In this document: in pieces, positions 1 through 7,375 of the stretch
Layout: each line of letters begins with the position of its first letter
How positions within the stretch are numbered: position 1 is the stretch's first letter
Origin: Flavicella sp965243265
Lineage (GTDB): Bacteria > Bacteroidota > Bacteroidia > Flavobacteriales > Flavobacteriaceae
DNA length: 64,000 bases
Assembly (NCBI GenBank): GCA_965243265.1
Contig: CBDEUL010000005.1
Coordinates: 186,001-250,000, forward strand
Direction: 5' to 3'
The notes under the pieces: generated by a model
Told to the model about the DNA's origin: nothing
What the model saw: only the letters and a program-made list of their open reading frames with translations
Databases searched by the model: none
Translations under genes and position numbers: made by a program

Positions 1-530
1 AATACTTCTCGATACAATTTTAACAACCTCACAAGTTCAGTCGTTAAAATCACTCGAAGAGACAACAATGTCAAGTCAGGTGGTTCAACGCAAGAGAAGT
101 CTATATTCAATAAAAAATTAACAGAACAGCCTAGTGTTTCTCAATACAACCCTAACAACCTCACAAGTTCAATCATTAAAATCACTCAAAGAGACAACAA
201 TGTCAAGTCAGGTGGTTCAACGCAAGAGAAGTCTATATTCAATAAAAAATTAACAGAACAGCCTAGTGTTTCTCAATACAACCCTAACAACCTCACACAA
301 GTTCAATCATTAAAATCACTCGAAGAGACAACAATGTCAAGTCAGGTGGTTCAACGCAAGAGAAGTCTATATTCAATAAAAAATTAACAGAACAGCCTAG
401 TGTTTCTCAATACAACCCTAACAACCTCACACAAGTTCAATCATTAAAATCACTCGAAGAGACAACAATGTCAAGTCAGGTGGTTCAACGCAGGAGAAGT
501 GTATCGAGACTTCTCTATACCCAAAAACTA
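1..530. repeat. Tandem array of palindromic repeat, four units of 132-134 bp
   Basis: The segment GACAACAATG recurs at 61, 193, 327 and 461, giving periods of 132, 134 and 134 bp; the 2-bp difference is one extra AC in CCTCACACAAG. Each unit carries CACTCGAAGAGACAACAATG and an outer half TCTCRATACAA, and the array closes with GTATCGAGA near 500. The window begins inside the array, so it may extend to the left. The same motifs, in the opposite orientation, form the elements near 10.4, 19.4 and 20.7 kb. No plausible reading frame covers it. It lies directly upstream of the small zinc-ribbon gene at 572. Confidence 0.9.
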
Positions 531-571
531 TTTTAAAGAGTTTTACTATTTTTACTTTAAAACCAACACCT

Positions 572-757
572 ATGAATAAAATTGAAATTTCTTGCCCAAC
601 CTGTAACTCCCCTATAGCTTTAGAAATAGACAAACTACAAGAAAACGATGCTATTTCTTGTAATCAATGTCCTCAAAAAATTGAAATCTCTACTGAAGGC
701 ATCAACATGATCAAAAAAAGCTTAGCAGAAGCCAAAAAGCTAAAAAAGAAACAGTAA
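572..757 (+). CDS. Small zinc-ribbon protein, 61 aa
   Basis: Two CxxC pairs, CPTC at residues 9-12 and CNQC at 30-33, make a four-cysteine zinc ribbon. The remaining C-terminal third is a lysine-rich helix (SLAEAKKLKKKQ). It starts with ATG after an AT-rich leader. No signal peptide or membrane segment is visible, so it should be cytoplasmic. Small zinc ribbons of this kind occur in many flavobacteria without assigned function; binding to nucleic acid or to a partner protein is only a guess. It sits between the tandem repeat array and tex, in the same direction as tex with a 92-base gap, so co-transcription is possible but tex has its own -7 box. Confidence 0.75.
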   Translation: MNKIEISCPTCNSPIALEIDKLQENDAISCNQCPQKIEISTEGINMIKKSLAEAKKLKKKQ

Positions 758-811
758 GCCATTCCTCCCATAAAAAAATCAATCTTCATTAATAGTTAAC
801 ACTGAAACATC

Positions 812-819
812 TATTTTTG
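812..819 (+). promoter_or_regulatory. Flavobacterial -7 box upstream of tex
   Basis: TATTTTTG matches the Bacteroidetes -7 consensus TAnnTTTG and lies 31 bases before the tex ATG. No clear -33 TTG is seen. Confidence 0.5.
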
Positions 820-849
820 CGACTATATTAAAACAGCCTTTTTCTACCC

Positions 850-2964
850 ATGCAAATTTTAGATTATATAAAGTCTCAAACAGAGATTAGAGACATTAGT
901 ATCATCAATACTTTAAAATTAATTTCTGAAGACTGTACCGTACCCTTTATTGCTAGGTACAGAAAAGAAATGACAGGGAACTTAGATGAGTTGGAAATCG
1001 GTAAAATACTGTCACTTAAAAAAACATTTGACGAATTAGAAAAAAGAAAAAACACTGTTTTAAAAGCTATTGAAGAACAAGGCCTTTTAGAAGATTCCTT
1101 AAAACTTAAAATAGAAAACACGAATACTCTTACAGATTTAGAAGACCTGTATTTGCCTTTTAAAAAGAAACGCAAAACAAAAGCTGACACCGCACGTGAA
1201 AAAGGATTAGAAGGTCTGGCCAAAATGATCATGTCACAAAACGTGAATAACATAGAGTTTACAGCTGCTAAATTTGTTAAAAACAACATAGAAAGCACAG
1301 AAGAAGCCTTAGAAGGTGCTAGATATATTATTGCAGAATGGATCAATGAACGTATCGATATACGAAACAACCTCAGATCTCAATTCAACAGAAATGCAAC
1401 CATTACCTCCAAGGCTATTAAAACAAAAATAAACGACGAAAAAGCACAAAAATTTAGAGACTATTTTGACTGGTCAGAATCCCTAAAACGCTGTCCGTCT
1501 CATAGAATTTTGGCACTGCTTAGAGCCGAAAAAGAAGGCTTTGTTCGTATAAAAATAGAAATTGACACTACAGAAGCTATTTCAAAAATAGAAAGTAGAA
1601 TTATTCGTTCACAAAACGAATGCAGTCAACAAATACAATTAGCAATTGCAGACACCTACAAGCGTCTTTTAGCACCTGCTATAGCCAACGAAACACTTTC
1701 TCTTGCCAAAGAAAAAGCAGACACCAAAGCCATTGAAGTTTTTGCAAAAAACTTACAACAACTTTTGCTACAAGCCCCTTTAGGAGAAAAAACAATTTTG
1801 GCACTTGATCCAGGTTTTAGAACAGGATGTAAAACCATTTGTTTAGACAAACAAGGGAACCTAGTACACAACGAAACCATTTACCTACACAAACCCAAAG
1901 AAGCCTCTAGCAAGCTATTTACACTCGTAAATGCCTATAAAATTGAAGCCATTGCCATTGGTAACGGAACAGCCTCTAGAGAAACAGAAGAATTGGTTAA
2001 AAAAGTTCGTTTTGATCGAGATTTACAAGTATTTATTGTAAACGAAGCAGGAGCCTCTATCTACTCCGCTTCAAAAATTGCTAGAGAAGAATTCCCTAAC
2101 TACGATGTAACCGTAAGAGGAGCCGTTTCTATTGGTAGACGTTTGGCAGACCCTTTAGCAGAACTTGTTAAAATTGAAGCAAAATCAATTGGTGTTGGGC
2201 AATACCAACACGATGTAGATCAAAACCAACTTAAAGAATCCTTAGATGCCGTTGTAGAAAGCTGTGTAAATAGCATAGGAACAAACATCAATACAGCTAG
2301 CAAATCACTGCTAAGTTATGTATCTGGAATTGGACCTAAACTAGCAGAAAACATTGTCAATTACCGATCAGAAAACGGAGCTTTTACTTCCAGAATCGAT
2401 ATTAAAAAGGTACCCCGTTTAGGAGCCAAAGCCTACGAACAAAGTGTAGCCTTTTTAAGAATTAAAAATGCTAAAAACCCATTAGACGATTCTGCCGTTC
2501 ATCCAGAAAGCTATACCATCGTTAAAAAAATGGCAAAAGATCTAAAAACAGATATCTCAAAACTAATAGGAAACAAAGAAGCCCTTAAAAACTTAACACT
2601 AGAAAAATATTGTACCGATACTATTGGTATTCCTACACTTAAAGACATTGTTTCCGAATTAGAAAAACCAGGATTAGACCCTAGAAAAAAAGTAAAAGTC
2701 TTCTCATTTAACCCCAATATAAAAACCATCAACGATTTAAAAGTCGGGCAAATACTCCCTGGAATTGTAAATAATATTACCAACTTCGGATGTTTTGTTG
2801 CCATCGGTATTAAAGAAAGTGGCTTGGTACACATCTCAAAACTTAGCAAGGGATATGTTGGAAATGTAAGTGATATTGTACACCTCAACCAACATGTAAA
2901 AGTACGTGTAGAAGAAGTAGATACCGTTCGAAAAAGAATTCAATTATCTATGAACTTTGAGTAA
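850..2964 (+). CDS. tex: Tex-family RNA-binding transcription accessory protein, 704 aa
   Basis: Full-length Tex. The N-terminal helical region is followed by a YqgF/RNase H-like domain starting with ILALDPGFRTGC near residue 316, a helix-hairpin-helix (YVSGIGPKLAENI, around 495-510), a second HhH-like stretch (KVPRLGAKAYEQS) and a C-terminal S1 RNA-binding domain from about residue 629 to the end. Tex is a cytoplasmic nucleic-acid-binding protein that affects transcription and stress tolerance; its exact substrate is not settled. Length and domain order are normal for the family. ATG start directly after CTACCC; transcription probably from the -7 box at 812. A bidirectional terminator follows. 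Confidence 0.97.
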   Translation: MQILDYIKSQTEIRDISIINTLKLISEDCTVPFIARYRKEMTGNLDELEIGKILSLKKTFDELEKRKNTVLKAIEEQGLLEDSLKLKIENTNTLTDLEDLYLPFKKKRKTKADTAREKGLEGLAKMIMSQNVNNIEFTAAKFVKNNIESTEEALEGARYIIAEWINERIDIRNNLRSQFNRNATITSKAIKTKINDEKAQKFRDYFDWSESLKRCPSHRILALLRAEKEGFVRIKIEIDTTEAISKIESRIIRSQNECSQQIQLAIADTYKRLLAPAIANETLSLAKEKADTKAIEVFAKNLQQLLLQAPLGEKTILALDPGFRTGCKTICLDKQGNLVHNETIYLHKPKEASSKLFTLVNAYKIEAIAIGNGTASRETEELVKKVRFDRDLQVFIVNEAGASIYSASKIAREEFPNYDVTVRGAVSIGRRLADPLAELVKIEAKSIGVGQYQHDVDQNQLKESLDAVVESCVNSIGTNINTASKSLLSYVSGIGPKLAENIVNYRSENGAFTSRIDIKKVPRLGAKAYEQSVAFLRIKNAKNPLDDSAVHPESYTIVKKMAKDLKTDISKLIGNKEALKNLTLEKYCTDTIGIPTLKDIVSELEKPGLDPRKKVKVFSFNPNIKTINDLKVGQILPGIVNNITNFGCFVAIGIKESGLVHISKLSKGYVGNVSDIVHLNQHVKVRVEEVDTVRKRIQLSMNFE

Positions 2965-2989
2965 TTTTCAATTACCCTTAAAAAATTAA

Positions 2990-3025
2990 AAACCCTCATA
3001 ATTCTTAAAAGAACTATGAGGGTTT
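2990..3025. terminator. Bidirectional terminator between tex and ppnP
   Basis: An 11-bp perfect stem (AAACCCTCATA / TATGAGGGTTT) with a 14-base loop between two convergent genes. Confidence 0.8.
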
Positions 3026-3052
3026 AAATTTTAAAAACAAACAATGTTTGTC

Positions 3053-3334
3053 TTATTTATACTGACATAAATATGCTGTTTGTCCTACAGATTTTACTTT
3101 AAAAGAAGTATTTCCATCTACCTCAAACTTAGCACCAGCCTTGTAAGATACCCACTCTGTTTCCCCTGGTAACAAAGCTATCAATTCACCCTCAATAACC
3201 GTCATTGTTTCATGAGTTGAAGTACCAAATTCGTACTCCCCTTCTTCCATTACTCCTATTGTAGAGTTTCCTGTAGCTGACTTGTATCCTAAAGACTTTA
3301 CTTTAGCGTCAAAATATTCATTTGCTGAAATCAT
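3053..3334 (-). CDS. ppnP: Pyrimidine/purine nucleoside phosphorylase PpnP, 93 aa
   Basis: A single small cupin (former DUF1255) with the family signature STIGVMEEGEYEFGT near the start and an ETMTVIEGEL strand in the middle; it ends QTAYLCQYK. PpnP catalyses phosphorolysis of several nucleosides to free base and ribose-1-phosphate in the cytoplasm. I start it at the internal ATG reading MISANEYFDAKV (3334), which gives the usual family length; the frame stays open for 17 more codons upstream but that extension is not family-like. It stands alone between two hairpin terminators, so it is a monocistronic unit. Confidence 0.93.
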   Translation of the reverse strand: MISANEYFDAKVKSLGYKSATGNSTIGVMEEGEYEFGTSTHETMTVIEGELIALLPGETEWVSYKAGAKFEVDGNTSFKVKSVGQTAYLCQYK

Positions 3335-3419
3335 AATATCGTTTTTGTATTTGCTGCAAATATACTCTAAACCAAACCTTTTCACAAAAAATTCAATTCA
3401 CCCTATTACCAAAAAGCAA

Positions 3420-3453
3420 AAACCCCACAAACCATTAAAGGTTTGTGGGGTTT
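3420..3453. terminator. Strong terminator downstream of nrfD-like gene
   Basis: A perfect 14-bp stem (AAACCCCACAAACC and its complement) around ATTAAA, ending in TTT. It lies between ppnP and the end of the nap operon and can stop the nap transcript. Confidence 0.85.
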
Positions 3454-3471
3454 AAAGCTTCTCAAAAAAAA

Positions 3472-4689
3472 TTATTTTTTCAAACGCAAGCTACCCGTTT
3501 CAATACCAATAGCAGTTCTTGCCAAAATGGTAAAAACAAATGCACCCAACGCCCAAATACCCAAAGTAACTCCTACTTCAATTCCTGTAGGAAGATATTC
3601 TGCAATTTTACCATAAGGACCTGGAATAAACCCTGGAACTATCAATCCAAAACCTTTTTCTATCCAAATAGCTACAAATAAAATAAAACAACAAATATAA
3701 AGTATGGTAAGGTTATTTCTCAACTTATGAAATGTCAACACAACGGTTGCTAAAATATTTAAAGGAATCGCCGTCCAAATCCATGGTAACAAAGCATCTT
3801 TACCATGCAATCCAAAAAATAAATAATAAGCACTTTCACTATGATGTGTAGGCGCATAAAACTCTTTAAACAATTCAGAAACCAACATAATTAAATTTAT
3901 CTGTGCTGCTACTGTAACTACCAATGCTATTTTTTTGATTGTCTTATCCTGAATACCAAAATTTGTATGCGATCTTATAATAGCCAAAACTAAAATAATC
4001 AAAGCAGGACCCGCTGCAAATGCAGAAGCTAAAAATCGAGGACCTAACAAAGCATTGTTCCAAAAAGGTCTTGCTTGCAATCCTTGGTATAAAAATGCCG
4101 TTACTAAGTGAATTCCTACCGCCCAAAAAACAGATAAAAATGCCCCTGGAACATATACCTTAGACAAAGCTTCTTTTCCTTGATAATGGCGAAATAAAAT
4201 GTAAAAAGGAATGGTAATATTTATAAACAAATACCCATTTAACACCAAAACATCCCATGTTAACATAGAGTTAGGGAAATTAAAAACCCCTATTCCTGGC
4301 ATCATATGCCATAATACAGAAGGGCCTCCCATATCCGCAACCACAAATGCCAAACACATAATCAATGCCGAAACTGCCAAACCTTCACCAATCAACACCG
4401 CCTGCTTAAAATCAACATCCTTTAACACATAAGTTGGCATTACCAACATTACTGCCGCAGCAGCCACCCCTACTAAAAAGGTGAAATTAGAAATATACAA
4501 TCCCCAACTCACCCTATCTGTCATACCCGTAACACTCAAACCGTCTTCTAATTGAATAGAATAACAATACATTCCTGCTAACATTACAGAAGTTAAAAAA
4601 GCCATCCACAAATGGTATTTTTTTGTTCCGTGCGTAATTATATCCAAGCTATCTTTTACCAAGCTTGTTAAAACCTTTATTGCTCCCAT
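3472..4689 (-). CDS. nrfD: NrfD/PsrC-family membrane quinol dehydrogenase subunit, 405 aa
   Basis: A polytopic membrane protein with about ten hydrophobic segments, typical of NrfD/PsrC subunits, which bind menaquinol and pass electrons to a periplasmic Fe-S partner. Family-like features are FPNSMLTWDVLVLNGYL and the conserved long form of about 400 residues. It is the last gene of the nap operon, after the four-cluster Fe-S protein, so the pair is inferred to replace NapC or NapGH as the quinol oxidase feeding nitrate reductase. The 145-base gap before it is filled by a repeat element (4729-4834). A perfect hairpin follows the stop codon. Molybdenum enzymes for other substrates use the same module, but the neighbouring napA argues for nitrate. 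Confidence 0.88.
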   Translation of the reverse strand: MGAIKVLTSLVKDSLDIITHGTKKYHLWMAFLTSVMLAGMYCYSIQLEDGLSVTGMTDRVSWGLYISNFTFLVGVAAAAVMLVMPTYVLKDVDFKQAVLIGEGLAVSALIMCLAFVVADMGGPSVLWHMMPGIGVFNFPNSMLTWDVLVLNGYLFINITIPFYILFRHYQGKEALSKVYVPGAFLSVFWAVGIHLVTAFLYQGLQARPFWNNALLGPRFLASAFAAGPALIILVLAIIRSHTNFGIQDKTIKKIALVVTVAAQINLIMLVSELFKEFYAPTHHSESAYYLFFGLHGKDALLPWIWTAIPLNILATVVLTFHKLRNNLTILYICCFILFVAIWIEKGFGLIVPGFIPGPYGKIAEYLPTGIEVGVTLGIWALGAFVFTILARTAIGIETGSLRLKK

Positions 4690-4728
4690 TTAATTTTATT
4701 TATAAATGATTTCTTTTATTTCTATTTT

Positions 4729-4834
4729 GGCGTGCCCTTATCAGGTCAGGCTTTTCATTATATCTTTTAACTTTAGGAACTTCAACAAGCTCAGTTCCAA
4801 ACCTAAAAGGATGTCATTGCAATCCTTCACGCAA
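4729..4834 (-). repeat. Intra-operon repeat element with nested REP-like sequence
   Basis: Read on the minus strand the element begins TTGCGTGAAGGATTG right after the stop of the Fe-S gene and ends AGGGCACGCC before nrfD. It contains GGAACT-N11-AGTTCC around the sequence GAGCTTGTTGAAG, a form of the dispersed CTTCGACAAGCTCAG motif. A second element with the same ends lies between the MFP and RND genes (15788-15870) in the same orientation relative to transcription. I recall similar elements in other flavobacteria but could not search. Confidence 0.7.
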
Positions 4835-5917
4835 CTAATCCATAAAGTACCAGAACTTTGGTTCTGTACCTAAATCTTCTTTCAATCGGAATACTTTCTT
4901 ATTTTCCAACACCCAACGAATCGTACTGTTTGGATCCAATAGATTTCCAAAAATTCGTGCTCCCGTAGGACAAGCCTCTACACAAGCAGGGTTTTTTCCT
5001 TTTCTTGAACGTTGAATACAGAAAGTACATTTTTCCATCACTCCTTTTTTACGTAAGCGATTTCCTAAATAATGTTGATTTTTGTTAACCTCCTCTTGAG
5101 GAACTTCTGGTTTGCTCCAATTAAAACGTCTTCCATCATACGGACATGCAGCCATACAGTATCTACACCCTACACACCAATCGTAATCTACAACTACAAT
5201 TCCATCAGGTTCTTTCCAAGTAGCTTGTACTGGACATACCTCAACACAAGGTGGATTGTCACAATGAAAACACTGTGTTCCCATATAAAAATGACCATCG
5301 GCTGGTACCTCATGATAATAATTATCATCAGATTCATTAAAATTGAACCCTTGACCATCTTTCATTTCATGAATTCGGATATATTCCATTTGTGAATTTC
5401 TGTCTTGGTTGTTTTCCTCAACACAAGCACTTACACAATCCATATACCCTTGACACTTAGAAATATTAAAAGCATATCCAAACAACACATCTTCTTCTGC
5501 TGTTTTAGATGACATGTTCAACGTTTCATCCGTTTTTAATTGATGTGAACGTACCAACCTTTCAACTGTTGCTTTTTTCTCTTCATCAGTCATCAGTTTA
5601 TAGTTTCCTTTAAACTGCTCTTCCCAATCTATCTGTGCTTTTTCTTTAGAAGCTTCACTAGATCCTACACTACAAGAAGTACTTATAGCTCCAGCTCCAA
5701 CCAATAAACTTGCTGTTAATTGCTTAAAAGCGTTTCTTCTGTCCATGTTTGCTCCCAAAACCTGATCAAAACCATCTTTTTGTTTCAAAGTATCTGGTGT
5801 TGTTACATTATGTGAATTGCAACCTCCTGAGTTACTACCACAATCACATGAACTACTTTTTGCTTCTTTCTTATTTGAAAGACCTAAAGAAAACCATTTT
5901 TTACCACTTGTACTCAT
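4835..5917 (-). CDS. Tat-type periplasmic 4x[4Fe-4S] protein, NrfC/PsrB-like, 360 aa
   Basis: Electron-transfer subunit of the NrfC/DmsB family. The cysteine groups are CQGYMDCVSAC, CFHCDNPPCVEVCP, CVGCRYCMAACP and CTFC...CVEACP. In the first group the usual second cysteine is tyrosine, so that cluster has only three visible ligands in the motif. A twin-arginine motif RRNAFKQL lies at residues 60-67 and is followed by a hydrophobic stretch and a Cys in STSCS, unusually far from the start; the preceding segment is Cys/Gly/Ser-rich (CDCGSNSGGCN). I start at ATG 5917 (MSTSGKKWFS); a longer frame would overlap the upstream cytochrome gene. It should accept electrons from the NrfD-like protein and pass them to the cytochromes and NapA. 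Confidence 0.88.
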   Translation of the reverse strand: MSTSGKKWFSLGLSNKKEAKSSSCDCGSNSGGCNSHNVTTPDTLKQKDGFDQVLGANMDRRNAFKQLTASLLVGAGAISTSCSVGSSEASKEKAQIDWEEQFKGNYKLMTDEEKKATVERLVRSHQLKTDETLNMSSKTAEEDVLFGYAFNISKCQGYMDCVSACVEENNQDRNSQMEYIRIHEMKDGQGFNFNESDDNYYHEVPADGHFYMGTQCFHCDNPPCVEVCPVQATWKEPDGIVVVDYDWCVGCRYCMAACPYDGRRFNWSKPEVPQEEVNKNQHYLGNRLRKKGVMEKCTFCIQRSRKGKNPACVEACPTGARIFGNLLDPNSTIRWVLENKKVFRLKEDLGTEPKFWYFMD

Positions 5918-5952
5918 ACCTCTATTTTCTAGTATATTAAAACACTGTTGTG

Positions 5953-6687
5953 TTATTTTCTTTCTTGAACTTTTTGTGTGTTGTATTTTGCCGGCCACCT
6001 TTTTTCAAAACTTGGACTGTGCGGATTATGACAATTCACACAAGTTTTAGATGCCCTTGGCGGAGCCCAACTTCCAATACGTTTTCCATGTGCACCACCT
6101 TTCCAATCTTCAAATTGTTTTGTATGGCATTGATTACACACTTTGTAACTGTTATTAAAATCTACCTTAGCTCCCGTTAAACTTTTTAAATTGTCCATAT
6201 CGTCACCATTATGACAAGTAACACAATTCATAGTTTCAGGATTGGCGTGCTTTAAAGTAATATTCCAGTGTGCCTTTTTAACAGATACTGAGCCTGTCGA
6301 AGTACCCTTTAACTCTTCTAAAGGTTCTGTATGACATTCTGTACATGCATACGATTGTATTTGGCTTTTACGCTCTGGAATTAAAAATGTATGCCCTCCT
6401 TCTGTAATCTCAATCGTTTTTAAACCCTCTGTATAAGGTTCTGAAGTAATAGAAGTCCCATGATAATTTTTACTCTTAGCTTCTATCTTTTCTTTTACAC
6501 TATGGTACTTTTCTTCATGATGACCACAAGAAAACACCGTTCCCAAAAGCAACAACAGAATTGCTGCTCTTTGCATGTTTTTAAGGTATTCTTTATGAAT
6601 TTTTTTGCGAGTTTTCATTGCGCTATTTCTTCTTTTATATTCTCGAATTGTACTGGTAAAGAGTTTATATATTGCAAGCTTTTCCAT
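5953..6687 (-). CDS. Tetraheme c-type cytochrome lipoprotein of the nap operon
   Basis: Four CxxCH haem sites (CTECH, CVTCH, CNQCH, CVNCH, residues 115-119, 155-159, 184-188 and 216-220 counted from the 6687 start) and extra histidines that could be axial ligands. A lipoprotein signal LLLLLGTVFSC places it on the outer face of a membrane. The start is uncertain: 6687 gives an odd 38-residue leader, while ATG at 6618 (MKTRKK) or 6576 (MQRAAILL) gives a normal lipoprotein signal. It is inferred to relay electrons between the Fe-S protein and NapB/NapA. Residues about 129-136 are encoded by a copy of the dispersed CTTCGACAGGCTCAG repeat (6282-6302), apparently inserted in frame. Confidence 0.88.
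   Translation of the reverse strand: MEKLAIYKLFTSTIREYKRRNSAMKTRKKIHKEYLKNMQRAAILLLLLGTVFSCGHHEEKYHSVKEKIEAKSKNYHGTSITSEPYTEGLKTIEITEGGHTFLIPERKSQIQSYACTECHTEPLEELKGTSTGSVSVKKAHWNITLKHANPETMNCVTCHNGDDMDNLKSLTGAKVDFNNSYKVCNQCHTKQFEDWKGGAHGKRIGSWAPPRASKTCVNCHNPHSPSFEKRWPAKYNTQKVQERK
6282..6302 (-). repeat. REP-like 21-bp sequence inside the cytochrome gene
   Basis: On the minus strand this reads CTTCGACAGGCTCAG followed by TATCTG, the same as the intergenic copy near 35933 apart from one base at the join. It is read through as STGSVS-type residues between haem sites one and two. Confidence 0.75.
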
Positions 6688-6694
6688 ACGTTTC

Positions 6695-7372
6695 TTATCT
6701 TTTAAAAATACCTATATCTGTCACCTCTTTGTTATTCAACACATGACACTGTCTACAATTTACCCTTTCTGGGTGAGAAACACGTATCTCTTTTGGAGCA
6801 CTAGGTCCTGCATGACACGACAAACAATTTTCTCTTAATTGTATTTGATGTGGAATTACTGGCGGGCTACTTTGCAAGGCTTTGTTTACTCCCCCTACTT
6901 TTGGTGCTGGTACCTTTTCAAAATTTGTTCCTTTAAAAGTGCTATTTGTTTTTTGAGGAACATGACATTGTCTACAATTAACTTTTTCTGGATGCGGTGT
7001 AACAGGTGTATATGCTCTTAACTTTGCTACAAAACCTCCATTTTCATGACATTTTAAACAAGCTTTTCCCCCCATATTTCTTTCATCCTCTACCTCATGT
7101 GGTATACTAGGTGGTGCACCGTGATAAGCTCTATTATCATAATATGTTTTTAAAGACCTCTGATGTTTTTCATCTACAGGCATATTTACATAATCTAAAG
7201 CGTGCTCCGACCTTGTAAACACTCCTTTTTCAGAGGGAATTATTGGTTGTGCCTCCTCTTTTTCAAGCGGCAAATATGCCTGTTCCAACCCCGATTGATA
7301 ACTGAAATTCCAGATAGCAATAAAAGCTACCAGCAAAATCATAAATAAAGAAACAATTCCTAGTCTTTTCAT
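6695..7372 (-). CDS. napB: NapB-type nitrate reductase cytochrome, duplicated tetraheme form, 225 aa
   Basis: NapB is the small cytochrome subunit that feeds NapA in the periplasm and normally carries two haems. Here two NapB-like units stand in tandem: PPSIPHEV...CLKCH...VNCRQCHVPQ (residues 87-140) and PPVIPHQI...CLSCH...VNCRQCHV (170-211), giving four CxxCH sites (105-109, 133-137, 183-187, 206-210). An N-terminal hydrophobic helix (residues 5-22) lacks an obvious cleavage site and may be an uncleaved anchor. It is the gene right after napA, with a 3-base gap, and 7 bases before the tetraheme lipoprotein. A general multihaem cytochrome is the alternative, but the PP.IPH and CHVPQ signatures favour NapB. 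Confidence 0.87.
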   Translation of the reverse strand: MKRLGIVSLFMILLVAFIAIWNFSYQSGLEQAYLPLEKEEAQPIIPSEKGVFTRSEHALDYVNMPVDEKHQRSLKTYYDNRAYHGAPPSIPHEVEDERNMGGKACLKCHENGGFVAKLRAYTPVTPHPEKVNCRQCHVPQKTNSTFKGTNFEKVPAPKVGGVNKALQSSPPVIPHQIQLRENCLSCHAGPSAPKEIRVSHPERVNCRQCHVLNNKEVTDIGIFKR

Positions 7373-7375
7373 CTT

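Noticed and set aside
3445..3681. Plus-strand frame over the end of the nrfD-like gene
   Set aside because: It begins in a terminator and overlaps a well-supported membrane protein gene in antisense.
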